A DNA stretch of 64,000 bases from Fulvia fulva (lineage: Eukaryota; Ascomycota; Dothideomycetes; Mycosphaerellales; Mycosphaerellaceae), in the NCBI RefSeq assembly GCF_020509005.1, contig NC_063022.1:1736001-1800000 (forward strand). The letters run 5' to 3'. How positions within the stretch are numbered: the first letter of the stretch is position 1; each line of letters starts with the position of its first letter. The notes below the pieces were generated by a model, which saw only the letters and a list, made by a program, of their open reading frames with translations, made no database searches and was not told the origin of the DNA. Below are positions 20,481 to 32,400 of the stretch, one piece after another. The translations under genes and the position numbers were made by a program.

Positions 20481-22215
20481 TACTCGGCTACCTATCGCTC
20501 GTATAAAACAAGAACGTAGTACTAAATTATAAAGTAGCCTCGGGCTTATTATTATCTAGGCTCTTAGAGCCTGACTTCTAACCTAGGAACCGGAAATTAC
20601 TAGGTACTACCTCTAGATCCTCTCTATTATTATCCTCTATTATCGGTATAGGCAAACGAGCTAAGGAGCTAGATAGAACTATAGCTCCTCTCGGCCTCTC
20701 GGTAATCGAGCCGAATCGTAAAGTACGTCTAGTCGCGATTAACCGCCTAAACCGCTTAGCTACTAGAAGAACGGGAGGACTAGCTATACGACCGTAGACC
20801 GTAGGCGAGGTTACGTCCGCCTCGCCCTTACCCTTAGAGTCTTCTAGGAGAGGCGTCTATACCGGAATCTCGCGGAGCTACCTAACGTAGTCGGAGGTAT
20901 CGCTTAGACCCTCCTACGGCTCGTTACGGTCTAGGGTATAGCGCGGCGATATCTACCGAGGGCTACGCCGAGTCCTAGGAGCCGACTTCTTCTTAGCTAA
21001 GGCCGCGGGCTTCTTACTAGCTAAGGATACGGGCTTCTTACTAGGAGGCTTCCTAGGTACCTTAGGTATACTAGCGGACTTACTAGGCTTAGTTAGTAAT
21101 ACGAATAAGCCGTCGTCCTCCTTATCTAAGGTGTTCTCCTCCTAGCTAGGTCTATTCGTATTAGTCTCGGCGTTCTCGCGAATAAAGGCGCGGACGTAAG
21201 CTAAGTTAGCCTTTAACGCGGCCTTTAGGCGGCTAGCGGCGTCGCGGGTAGTATAAGGCTTACGACTAACCTAGAAGACTAGACTATATATAGCTAGGGT
21301 CGGGGCGTTAATCTAAGCTAGATTACGATACTTAAACTTAGTATTCTAGAACTAACTAGACTCCGTGACCTAAGTAATATCGTAGGCCTAGGGAAGATTA
21401 GAGAAGTTAGCTACCTTACTAGGGGTAACTAGGCGCTTAGAGTCCTTTAACCGGGAAGACCGCTCGGTATAGCTAAACTTAGTACGAGACCGGCTACGGT
21501 CGTAGGTAGAGTACTTACTAGTCTAGAAATAATTAGTATAGCCGCCGCGCTCGATAAAGGTGAAGTCGCCTATAGTATTAGGCTTAGGATCCTCCTAGTT
21601 ATATTTCTCTAGCTTACTACTCGGTAGGCTAAGTTACTAGTACTTAGTAAAGATTCCTAGCGGACGCTCGGTATCGCCCTTAGAACGGTAGCTTTATACG
21701 TATCGCGTAGATCTAGAGCGGCCGCTATAGTAGCTAAAGACGATCGACGCTAGCCTAGTTTATACGGTATACGGTCTAAAAGCGATAGGCTACCTTAGAA
21801 TACCGCCCTTAGGGACCTCTTCGAAGACGTCGAAGTCGGAGTCTAACGCGGCTACTAGCTTTAGAACGCCGCTAAACTAGAAGCGGCTATAGCGCGAAGG
21901 GAGTATATAAATTATCTTAAAGAATCTAGATCCTCCGTCGATCCTTAGATACTAGCGCGCGATACGGGCTAACTATAGCGCAATCTAATTGTCTAGCTTA
22001 ATAACGTCGCGAGAGAACTAGACTTCAAACTAGAAGGCGTAGAGCCGAGTCTACTAACCGGCTAACTATCCGGTAGGTATATCTAGAAGGCGCGTCTTAG
22101 TACGAACGGGGAGCCGCGGGAAGTTATTAGATACGGCCGAAGTATAGGTAACGGTAAGAGCGTCTATCTAAGCTATTAACTCCTCGCCTTAAGGAGAGCG
22201 CGGGATAGAAGCTAT
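20480..22215 (-). pseudogene. Long antisense frame in the Ty3/gypsy element, function unknown (copy 1)
   Basis: Read on the minus strand, one frame runs for about 575 codons interrupted only by TAG and TAA at places where Gln or Trp would fit; no frameshift is needed over 1.7 kb. Visible parts: an N-terminal region with SNNFPRLPVRTKTRLLDIPTG (about 22060-22137), a middle region with FSRDVIKLDN, YLRIDGGSRFFKIIYI and GDFTFIERGGYTNYF, a basic Arg/Ser stretch, KPYTTRDAASRLKAALKANL, a Lys/Pro/Ala-rich linker with SKKPVSLASKKPAALAKKK (about 20990-21060), and an Arg-rich C-terminus near 20700. ATA at 22213-22215 may be a RIPed ATG start. The C-terminal end is approximate. I do not recognise the family. 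It lies between pol and the right LTR, the place where some plant gypsy elements carry antisense genes. Confidence 0.68.
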
Positions 22216-22753
22216 AGTAAGCTATAAGGAAGAAAGGAGTCTAAAACACGTTAGTATTACTACGTTAACGCCGATACCGCGGCGCGGCTTATATACCTTA
22301 ATCTAATTAAGAATAAGTTAGCTAAGGCTAAAGAAGGTTAAGGAAGAAGCTACTAAAGGGCGAAGAGGTTGTTAAAGACTTAGTAAGCTTGAAGGTTAAT
22401 ATTCGTAGTCAGATTAGTTTGGAATAAGAGCGTACTTTTATACTTACGTTCTATACGAGCTACCTAATACTACGAGCTTCTAACGATATAGGAAGGCGCG
22501 AACACGTATAAGAAGCTCGCGGCGAGGTTATCTAACGGGGTTAGTAAGCTCGTAGTAAGCTTAGGTAGTAGAGTTAAGCCGCGTAAGGTAGTTATATATA
22601 CGGAGTAAAGTAAGCTAAAGGGTCGTAGGCTAGGAAGCTACGACGAAGGAAGCTAAAGCTTTAGGATCTCTTTTGTTATCGATTCAAGTATATAGGCGAT
22701 TAGGCTAGCCGCCTTAGGCTAATATAGGTATATTAGGGTCTAGTAGGGGAGGA

Positions 22754-22863
22754 TATAACGTTCTTATCCGAACATACCGCCGGCTTAGCGCTTAGCTTTA
22801 TATTTAGAGTTCTCTTAGGTAGCTTTTCTATATCTTAGATTTATACTCGCTAAGGTTCTTACA
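22754..22863 (+). repeat. Right LTR of the Ty3/gypsy element, fully RIPed (copy 1)
   Basis: 110 bp, preceded by a purine-rich tract (AGTAGGGGAGGA, 22742-22753) and followed by TTTT. Compared with 7134-7243 nearly all CA and TG pairs have become TA, while CG pairs are kept, including the first TGTG which became TATA. Confidence 0.85.
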
Positions 22864-23144
22864 TTTTCCCGACTTCTCAATTCGGACGCGTCTATCTTAA
22901 CCTCTAAGCATCAACTTTACGACCTTACTATACTATAATATAGACTCGTAGTAAGTTAAAACTAGTAGTATACTTTTAACCGTACTAGATACTAAAGATC
23001 TGTTCGCGCCGACTATCGAGATCGACGCTATAAGTAACAAAGCCGACATATCTAAGGTACTAGGGAAGAGAAAGTACGACTTGCTTAACTAGCTAGATTA
23101 GACGCGACTAAAGGCCTATTACCGTACCTTATAAGACCGTAACT
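22864..23144. other. RIPed sequence between gypsy element and LINE 2, unassigned (copy 1)
   Basis: About 280 bp, the left flank of LINE 2. A plus-strand frame here (FAPTIEIDA... then Lys/Arg-rich) seems to continue on the far side of LINE 2 at 28095, so this may be part of an older element, perhaps a Copia-type gag, that LINE 2 hit. The evidence is weak. Confidence 0.3.
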
Positions 23145-23349
23145 AGATAGATAGATAGATTATTTATTCGCCTGTTTTAGTGCCCTATAGCCTATGTAGG
23201 TCTCTCGCTATTTAGGTCTATTTGTATAGGTAGGAAACCCGATTAACGGATAAAAACCTCCTCGTCTTTGCCCTCCTCGTTCTTTCCTATCTTGTCCTTT
23301 CGTTCTCCTTCCTATAGGGTACGCTAGTATTATAGTTATTACTATATAA

Positions 23350-26300
23350 CTACCTTGCCCGTAACCCTAGTAATGTCCTCCTCTCGATTCCCTTTCTCCC
23401 TTCTGTTTCCCCGGCTCTTCTCTCTCTCTCCCTCCTCTCTATCCACCTTTCCGTTTCTACTACTAGGGAGAATTGCTCTAGGTAGTCCTCGTTAAGGATC
23501 TATCTTATCACTCTCCTTATATCTTGTCTGTTCTAAATAATAGCCTAGTATTGCCTATCTCTTACCTTCGCCCTCTACTAGCTTCTCCCTTTTACCTACT
23601 TAGCACAGTTCAGTACTATGTACTCCGGGTTTTAGGATAGGTAGCTATAGGGGTAACGTTTGGAATCGTATCCTAGGACTCTTCTTTAGTATAAGTATGC
23701 TCTTAGCCTAATGTGCTTAGAGCGAATCTAGATAGCTATACTTGCTTCCGCCCTCTTTAGGTCTTTGTAGATAAGGTAGTTATACCTCCCGAAGGTCCTA
23801 GCCGCTAATAGGGCTCCTAGCCTTACCGGTTTTTAGTTCTAACGCGTTTCCTATAGGTGACCTACGATCCTTTCTACTTAGCTTTGCTTCTTTTTCCTTT
23901 CTCCCCTATATTAGCTTGCTCCCTTAGAGCTTCTCTCTGTTTAAGGGCTACTAGGATTTCCTATAATATTTTTAGGTCTACTTCCTTCTATAGGATTATG
24001 TATAGCCGGTTAGGTCTTCTCCTCCTCTCCTACTAGGTTCTTATCCTTTAAGTAGCTACTTAGATAGTTCCCTAGGCTAGGTATGCTAATGTCTTCTCTA
24101 CGTATTGACACCTCATACCCTAGAGGTACTCCCTAATAGGGGCTATACCTGATTCCATTTCTATTGTCCTATAAGGGGTTGACTTATATGCTCCTAGTAC
24201 TCTCTTTAGGTAAGCTACCTACGCTCTATTAAGGGGGTCCTCAATTCTCTTCGGGATATGTTTTTCCGCTACCTAAATTGCTACTCTATATAGTATTACG
24301 GGCTTAGTAATAGCCTTGTATATAGTCTAGGCCTTTATAAAGGTCGCCCCCTAGGTTGACGTAGTAAGTCTCTCGATTAATTGTCTATTAGTGTCCGCTC
24401 TCGCTTACGCCTTCTTTACTTATAGTCCCTAGCTGAGTTTTGGGTCTAGCTATATCCTAAGGACTCTAAGTTCTCTTATAGGATAGGTCTCGAACCTCTA
24501 GATTTTTACTAGTACTACTAAGTTATGTTCTGTCTTTGCCTTACTAAAATAGATAAGTTAGTACTTATCCGGTACAAATTTTGCCCTATACTCTCTTACC
24601 TACTTTTTGTATTATCTATGTCTCTCCTCTAGGAGTACGTAGTTTTCCTCTATAGACCCCGACTACGCTAGGATATTTGTATTATCTACAAACCCCGATA
24701 CTAAGGTATTTGCTGTTTCTAGGAGTAGGGTCAGGTCGGCTATAAAGAGGAGGAACAGAATTAGGGAGAGTGTAGAGCCCTATAGGATGCCCGTGTTCGT
24801 AATTAGGGTCTACGGGGCTTCAAAGGACCCTAGGAGGATCTAGGTTGTTCTGTCCTTAAGGAATAACTATACTAAGTATACTATCTAGGCTAGTATGCTT
24901 TTTATTCTAAGGATATATAGGAGCCTTACGTAGGACACGTTATCGAAAGCCCCTAATATGTCTAGTAAAAGTAGTAAGGCTACCTTGTTATTACTATAGT
25001 GCTAGATATGTCTAATTTGCTCTATGATCAGTTCGACTACTATAAGGGTAGATCTCTTTTGTCTCCCCCCTATTTACGTTACCGGGAGGAGGTTATGTTC
25101 TTCTACTATTCCGGTGAGCCTTATAGCTACGACCTTCTCTAGGAGCTTCCCTAGTATATTTAGTAACGTAATTAGTCTATATAACTTCAACTTAGTATAG
25201 TCTTCCTTTTAGGGTTTCCTTAGGACGTAAGTTAGTAATTACCTAAAGGCCTTTAGGCAATACCCCTACTTTATATACTAGGTGAAGATTAGCGTAAGCA
25301 CTAGAGTAATAAGGCTACTACTAGCTTTTAGGTAACAGTTAGGGATCTTATCTAGGCCTAGGGCTTTGTTGCCCTTTAGTTTCTTAATAATGTTTCCGAT
25401 CTCTATAGTAGATACTTACTAGTTAGCCTCCCTTAGCGGAGGAATGTATATTCCTAGGATATTGCTTAGGTCTGCCTCTACCTAAGTCCCGAAGAAGTAG
25501 TCTACGAATGCTTTCGCTTTCCCTATCGGAGTGGTTTACGTTTCCCCGTCTTAGTCCTATATTAAGGGAAACTAGGGCGGGGAGTTTTGTTCCTCGTCTA
25601 GTTTCCTAGCCTATTCTACTAGTCTCTAGATTTATTCCGGGTGTTCTATAATTATCTCTACAGTTGACCTCTACTCCTACGTCTTATCTCTTCTAATCTA
25701 CGCCTTCTTTACTTTATACGCGTTGTTATAGGCTTCCTAGTTTGCTTAGGTACGTCGTTACTCCTATCTCCTTCTTGCTCTCCTTACCTCCTTGACTTTA
25801 GCTATATACTCTAGTGTCTAGTATAGATTCTAGTATAGCGACTATCTCTTCTTAGGTATATAGGCCTGGGCTGCCCTTTATATAGCTTCTATTAGCTGCT
25901 CTACTACTTAGTCGATCCCCTCCGTTATATATATATCGTTAATATTCACCTGTTCTAGTTCGCCTTCTAGCCGCTACTATACTAGTGTCTACTCGGCCTA
26001 CTTCTAGTAGAGCTTCCTCTTAGGTTCCCTCTCCTCCTTAACCGTAAGTTAGATGTCGGTTTGGATTAGATAGTGGTCTAATAAGAACTCTAGTTACTTA
26101 TTGACTATATAGCTTTCTACCCGTCGTATTAAGGCGTAGGACATAAAGTATAGGTCTAGCGTGCTAGAACTGTTGTTTCTAGCCTAAGTTTCCATTCCCT
26201 TTAGCGTGATTAAGTCTATTTAGGCTGTTCCTATCTGACTAATAAGCCTCCCTACTAAGAAGTAGTGTACTAGGGTGAAGTCCAATCTCTACTTTAGGTA

Positions 26301-26760
26301 GTAGAGGTTAAAATCTCCTATTACGATGTTGTAGTTTTGTTAGTCTATTACTTGCGGGGGCCTTCCTAGCGTATATAGTTGTGTGCTACTTCTAGACTCT
26401 AGAGGTAGGTTATATACGCTATAGATTAGGACCTAGCCTTAAGTTGTTTTAAGCTATACTATAGTAATATCCCTATCGGTTCTCGGCTAGGCCTACTAGT
26501 CCTCTACTAGTACCTTCTTACTAATATAGATATATGTTCGTAGGACTCCCTCGGTTCTGTTTATTACTACGTAGTATCTCGGGTCTCGTATAGTTAATAG
26601 AATCCTAGAGTATAGGTTGATCTACGGTTCCTATATTACTATAATATAGTGTTCCTCCGGGTCTAAGGCTTGTAGAAAGCTCCTTTAGACCTTGTCTTTA
26701 CTTCTATTTACATTATACTAAATGATTAATAGTCTACTAGTATAAGGTATTAGGACATAT
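23350..26760 (-). pseudogene. LINE 2 ORF2: endonuclease and reverse transcriptase (copy 1)
   Basis: Ends are approximate. From high to low coordinates: EEP endonuclease-like domain beginning IIQYNVNRSKDKV near 26745, then reverse transcriptase. The catalytic box at about 24672-24697 reads GFVDNTNI, with the second Asp changed to Asn, the change expected when TGA becomes TAA on the plus-sense codon. RIP-type stops are frequent. With stops and the damaged catalytic residue it cannot be active. Confidence 0.75.
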
Positions 26761-26799
26761 TTATGTCTAGGTCCGTTTAGTCTTACTATTAGTCTTGCT

Positions 26800-28042
26800 A
26801 TTAGTTTTCCCGTCCCTCCTCCTATTCTTCCCTCTAGGGTTAGCTCCCTATCATTTAGTTGATTCTTATTTGTCTATTGCTCTACGCTGCCTTATATAAG
26901 AACGTTAGTCTCCCTATGACTAGCACTATTTATAGCTCCTCTTATAGCCGGGGTCTCTTATTTAGGTAGGTAGTTCTCTCTAGTTGTTTCTATTTACCTA
27001 CTAGGAACCTAGTTAGTATTGTTACCCTTACTTCCCGCGCTCTCTACTAGGCTTATAGTCTAACTAGGCATTAGTTTGACTATGCCGGGTATTTTCTCCT
27101 ATATACTACGTATCTTATGTCCTCCTTCCGTTTTTAGCACTCTTAGGTCGCGTAATCACTAGCATAGTAGGAGTAGACTAGTATAGCTTTGCTACACTTT
27201 AGGGCAATATGTCCGTACTATTAACAGTTAAAACATTGAAGGATTCTATAGTTACTCTAATAGATTTCTATATCTAGCCTCTTAAAGTCCTAGTACAACC
27301 CTTAGTCTAAGACCTTGTTCGCTTGCTCTAGTGTTATAATCTATAAGATTAGCGAGGAGGCCCTCTTACCCTCCTCTATCTTCTTCTTAACCTACGCTAT
27401 CTTTGTGATCTATAGTCCTAGTGCTATTACCTAGTTTTGCCTCTAGAGGTTTAGTATATCCCTTTATATATTAAAGGTTCGTAGGACCCTATACGTAATT
27501 ACTATATACTATTAATAGGAGACTTTCGCTATGCTCCCGATCTTTAGTGTCTACTCCTTATCTATTTCGAGGGCCTTCTTATCCTACACGTATACTATAA
27601 ATAGCTTAACCCCTTTATTATCTGCCCTTACCCCTACTATTTCCTATACTCCGATCTTCTCGACTATCTCCCTCCCGGTCATCTTTCCTATCTCTTCCTT
27701 CTCTTTCTAGTCCGTAATATAGACTCGTAGTACTATACTCTAGGGGGAGTGGAGTTAGCTCGCGATTATTACCTAGGTCGTTAGGCCCTAGGTCTGTCTC
27801 GGGTCTCTTTAAGGGTTGTTTCTTACGTTTCGTGTTACTACCTCGATTGCTATATCGATTGTAGTGCTTGTTTGTCGTTTAAGCGCCTTTAGTCCCCCGA
27901 GTAGTTCGCTTATTACTCCTTTTAGTACTCTCTCCGGAAATCTCCCTTCTTCTACCGCTACTATCTCTTCCGCCTTCTTGTAGAGCGTCCTCTACTCGTC
28001 TCCCCCTTGCTCTCGGTCGTCTACTACCGTCGTCGTCGCCAT
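26800..28042 (-). pseudogene. LINE 2 ORF1, zinc-knuckle protein (copy 1)
   Basis: Starts at ATG 28042 (MATTTVVDDREQGGDE, then a TAG) and runs with RIP-type stops. Near 27205-27240 it carries the CFNC ... YGHIALKC knuckle with a stop at the Trp position, as in the ORF1 at 10745-12022, followed by further Cys/His residues. The 3' end is approximate. Confidence 0.72.
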
Positions 28043-28081
28043 TTTTTAGGTATAAGTATAAGTTCTCTAAGACAGGTAATC

Positions 28082-29430
28082 TAAGACCGTAACTACTTAT
28101 TATCTATTTAGAACTACGGCTAGCCTATTAAGGACAAAGATAGGTTTGAATACTAGCTCTATAAGCTATACTATAGCGCTGTCACGGCTCTAGGCCTAGT
28201 GAATAGACAGCTAGCACGTGGGTTACGTAACCGCGCGTACTAGCGTAATACCTCGGCTTATATATAGCCTCGGTATACCTCGCGCTCCTCTTTCCTACGT
28301 ACCTAGCTACTCTATATTAATACGACTATAAACCGCTAAACTTAGCTAGGTCTCTATATCCGTAGAAGAGCTACGACGGGATCTATAAGAGTATAGATCA
28401 TTAATAACCGTAATAAGACATTACGGCGTACGTTAGAAAAAACGTACGACTCGGTATAAGAGACTACTACCTTAGGCTAAGTAGTACCTAATATAGTACG
28501 CCCTTAAGGACAACGAGGCTTACTACTAGCTATACGACTAGTAGTGTAGCGCGAGTCTATATATAATATATAGACTCTGGGATAGATATAGTAGTAGTAG
28601 TAAACTACTAACGACGCCTTATAGTATAAACTCGAGAGCTTATAGCAACTAGTTACCGACCTACCGCCTAAGTTCAACCTATACGACCTTCTTTCTAATA
28701 ACGAGATCTAGAATATCGATAGTATAGCTACTATAGACGACTAACTACCCTAGTAAGTAAGGGCGCGCCTAGTGACCTTAAGATAGCTTACGCGTAGGTA
28801 TATATACTTGTCGGTCCGCGGGCCGTAAAGTATATATAGTAATCCTAAAAAAAAGATAATAAATCTGAAATTTTTAGATTCCCGTATCTTCGCCTTATAG
28901 AGAGATTCTTCGTAAATCCTAGCTTCCTACTAAGGTCGCCTCCTAACTATATATATCTTAGTAGTACCCCTATATACTCCTACTACGTAATTAACTATTA
29001 AAGGTTAACGAGATTCGACGCGCAAATTTCAGGGTCTAAAGGGGGCCCTTAGCTCGTTAATATATCCTCCCCTATTACGAAACTGTCCCTAGTTTCACCT
29101 CCGCTAGGCTAATATAAACCAAGAAACTATACCTATATGTTATATATAAGGAAGGCGGATCCGGCGTCTAGTCAAGTAGTTAGTCTAGAGATACTAAGGA
29201 GATTGCAAGTTTATTCTATAAGGGGCTAAGGAGGCGAAGTCAAAGTCTAGTCTTTATAGTAAGCCTACTCTTAAATTAAGAATATAGCCTAGAAATCAGT
29301 CAAGCACGCTAGAAACTAGGTACTAGAACTAGAAGCTAGTCAAATTAAGGTTAGAAACTAAAACTACTAAGTAAACCCCTTACGCCTAAGAAAAAAAGAA
29401 ATAATAAAGTCCTATCCCTCCTTTAACCTA
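28082..29430. other. RIPed stretch with a possible solo or partial LTR (copy 1)
   Basis: No gene could be assigned in 1.3 kb. From TGTCACGG at 28180 the sequence looks like an LTR: CACGTG and GTTACGTAAC near 28216-28232 and a TATA-like motif (CTTATATATAG) near 28257, followed by a pyrimidine-rich stretch. A matching second LTR was not found. The part from about 28790 to 29430 may include the 3' LTR and untranslated end of the minus-strand gypsy element next door. Confidence 0.3.
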
Positions 29431-29439
29431 AATCCTAGT

Positions 29440-32400
29440 AAATTTAGCTATCACCTCCGTAGTAAGGTTATAAGGCCGTACCTATAGTCTCGTCGGCTTA
29501 GATTCTAGTTCCGGAAGTATAGTAGCTCTATTAATACCTATTAGAAGTATATCGTCATCCTCTTCGTCGTTAGATTTGGACGTAGTAGGTCTATTCTTAT
29601 TTAGAAGATCGCTTTTTCGACATTCACCCTATCCTCTAGCGCTATAATGTCTTTAGCTTTAGGAAGATTAAGCTCGGGGTCCGGTCTTAACTATAGGATT
29701 AGCTTTAGGTTCTCTCGGGCTTATATACCCTTTAACCTCGTACTATTAAGCTCTTCGAGGACGTATATACTAAACCCCGAGTACATCTTAGCTATATAAT
29801 ACGGCCTAAGCTAGCGGTAATTAATCTTTCTAGATAGGTCATCCTTATACGGCTTGTTAAACTTGACTATAAGATCTCCGACCTAGAACCCCTAGAAGTT
29901 AATACTACGTTTAGTATCGAAGTATTCCTTACTTAGGGTACGAAGCCTTACTCTTCGTAACTATAACTCCTAAAGACATATGTCCCGTACCTATAACTAA
30001 CGCGCCCGAATAGCTAATAGCTCCTCCGTTAATCTGATAGATTCCTATTTATAGTTCGCCTATATCGGGTATTCTACCTCGATCGGGAGAACAGTACGAT
30101 AGCTATATAGGACCTCCGCCGGAGTTATACCTATAATTCTAGATACTATAGTTCTATTAGCCTAAAGCACCGTAGTAATCTATCGTTCCTAGGACTTATA
30201 GGTATTCTTAGTAAGCTTAGCTAAAGTAGCTAGAATAGGTCGATGTCCTACTTCTATAGTTATATTTAACTACGGATAGTAGGGTAAGATCCGGATATAC
30301 TTAATACCTATACTAATAAGCATCCTCTCTACCTCCCCTTCGTTAATACTAGCGTTATTAAGTACAATCTTATAGTAGTATCTATACCGGCTAAACACTA
30401 TCTTATATAGGAACTTAGTAATCGCCCGCGAATTTAGAGGCTTCCGTACGACCTTCGCCTTAATCTACCTACTTAGAGCTTCTCGGGCGATAAGTAAGTA
30501 CCCGTTTCTATATACGTAGACGGGATCGTAGTACTACCTCTCTCCTATAACCTACTAAGTCGATAAGTATATTTCTCCTACTCTCTAGTTCCCTTCACGA
30601 AAGTTATAAGGAGTATAAGTCCTTACCTAATTCGATACGTCGGAGAAGTAGCCCTCCTAGTAATACTAGCTAGTAATAAGATTATATACTAGCTCTATAC
30701 TCCGGTAACTATACTTTTTATAACAGTATATTACGATCTCTTTCTAAGTATTATTATCGTCTACTACTAGCTACATCGGTGCACCCCTTCGCCGCTAATA
30801 AAACAAGAGCTTGTCTCTTAAGTAGTACCGAGGACTCTTCTTAACGAGGTTTCGATACTTAGCCCGGGTGACCCCTTCGGGTCGTATTCGATATACTAGA
30901 ATATAAGCTATAAGCTCGGAATTATTACTATACTAGGGTTCGAGGAGTCGTTTACGCTCTAGAATAACGGGGAAAGTGTTAACTAGCTCGGCGTAACGGA
31001 AGAGTTTGTCGTCAATTATCTTATTAATATTATCGTTAGGTTCCGTAAGCTCCTTAGCTATAGGTAGTTTACGAGACAGTATATCTAGTCCGGAGTACTT
31101 CTTCCTATCGATATACCTTACTTTAAAGGTGAACAGCCGGATCTAAGTAACCTACCTTACTATTATAGAGTTTAGAATATCGGATACTAGCCGGTTTAAC
31201 TACTATACTAGCGTTTTAGTATTAACTTCGAGGATAAAGTCTACTCCTACGAGGTAGCGCTATACCTTCTTAAGGCCCTTTAGTACTCCGAGGCACTCCC
31301 GCTTTCCTATATCGTACTTAGCCTCGTTTACGTTCTAGGTGCCGCTCTTATACCTTACCGGGTGTCTTCGTCGAGTATTATCTAGTAATTCCTACGATAT
31401 TATATAACCCTACCTAATACTACTCGCGTTAATAGAAACGAAGATCCTACTAGCTCCTAGGTCGTAGGAGATAGTTACTAACGCTAGTACTATTACTAAG
31501 AATCTTACTAGGTTCTCTTTCGAGAACTACTTATTCTTAGTCTAGACAAACTCGACGTCCTTCCTTAAAAGCTTATATATTAGCCGAGCAACGATCACGA
31601 ACTAGGGGACCTAAATCCGGAAGTAAATATAGATCCTAATATAAACTCGAACGTCCTTTACGTACTTTAGGGTTAGCTAGTTTAAGATCTTAGCTACTAC
31701 CTTAGGATTTAGATAGCGGCCGCTCGGGCTAGTAATATAGCCTACGATCTTTAGGGTCTTATAAAGCCACTACGACTTCTCCCCTACGACTACCGCTCCG
31801 GCCGTCTCTAGGTCCGTAAGAATAAGATTAAGGGACATAATATGTTCTACGACCTATCGTCGAAGGCTAGGCTCTATCTTAGCGTTACTATAGTTATTAG
31901 TAGGACCTTTTACGCCGATATTATTAAGAAATAGTTTTGCTCGGTAAGAAATATAGTCTATTAACACCTTAGTTACTACCCGTACGAACTAAGTAACTAA
32001 GTGCGTCGTACCCTATAGTAACGTTATATACCGTATAAGCCTAAGAGGCGTTATAAAGGCCGTTAAATCTCGGCTACTTTCGTTAAGCGTAATCTAGTCG
32101 TACCCCGAAAACAAGTCTACTAAAGAGGCTACTCTATACCTAGTAAAGTCTTCTAAGAACCCGTCCGTATCTAGGGGAATGTTCGTATCCCTTATCGTCA
32201 CCTCGTTTAAGAGTATAGCGGAGTTAATCAACCTATATAGTATAGCTTTACTATTTAGCTCGACCTTCTTCGCTACTAAGAACTAAGTATTTGTATAAGT
32301 ACCTTGACTATACTTAAGAATTCTATTCTTAATTCGAGCGCGGATTATCTATTCTATAATCGCTCGTAAGCTTAGGTATAATAGAATGTTCCGCGCCTAC

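Larger units (their letters stand above)
7134..22863 (+). mobile_element. Ty3/gypsy LTR retrotransposon with two nested insertions (copy 1)
   Basis: The element has 110-bp LTRs at 7134-7243 and 22754-22863, both of the form TG...CA (TA...CA in the mutated right one), flanked by TTTT at 7130-7133 and 22864-22867, a 4-bp target duplication candidate. A purine-rich tract, 22742-22753, precedes the right LTR. After removing the small LTR element (7371-9886) and the LINE (10541-15499) about 8 kb of internal sequence remains: gag, protease, RT, RNase H, integrase and a GPY/F-like module on the plus strand, then a long open frame on the minus strand. The interior is saturated with CpA to TpA changes while CpG is retained, and the frames hold apart from RIP-type stops. 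The left LTR is oddly unmutated. Link between the left LTR and the interior rests on the LTR match and the gag frame continuity across the insertions. Confidence 0.85.
23145..28081 (-). mobile_element. Full-length Tad1-like LINE 2, RIPed (copy 1)
   Basis: About 4.9 kb on the minus strand flanked by the 13-bp target duplication TAAGACCGTAACT (23132-23144 and 28082-28094). Its 3' end is a short tetranucleotide run (read on plus as AGATAGATAGATAGAT), not poly(A). ORF1 starts at 28042; ORF2 opens near 26760 with IIQYNVNRSKDKV, matching the start of ORF2 in the LINE at 10541-15499, so the two are related. On the plus strand CA is almost gone while TG is still fairly common, an unequal RIP pattern. 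Confidence 0.88.

Noticed and set aside
20480..22215. The antisense frame as a plain mirror of a sense gene
   Set aside because: The sense strand has no coherent frame here and all stops on the minus strand fit RIP at Gln/Trp codons, so the antisense reading is preferred.
23350..28042. Pyrimidine-rich plus-strand sequence as a regulatory or satellite region
   Set aside because: It is explained by a RIPed LINE coding on the minus strand.
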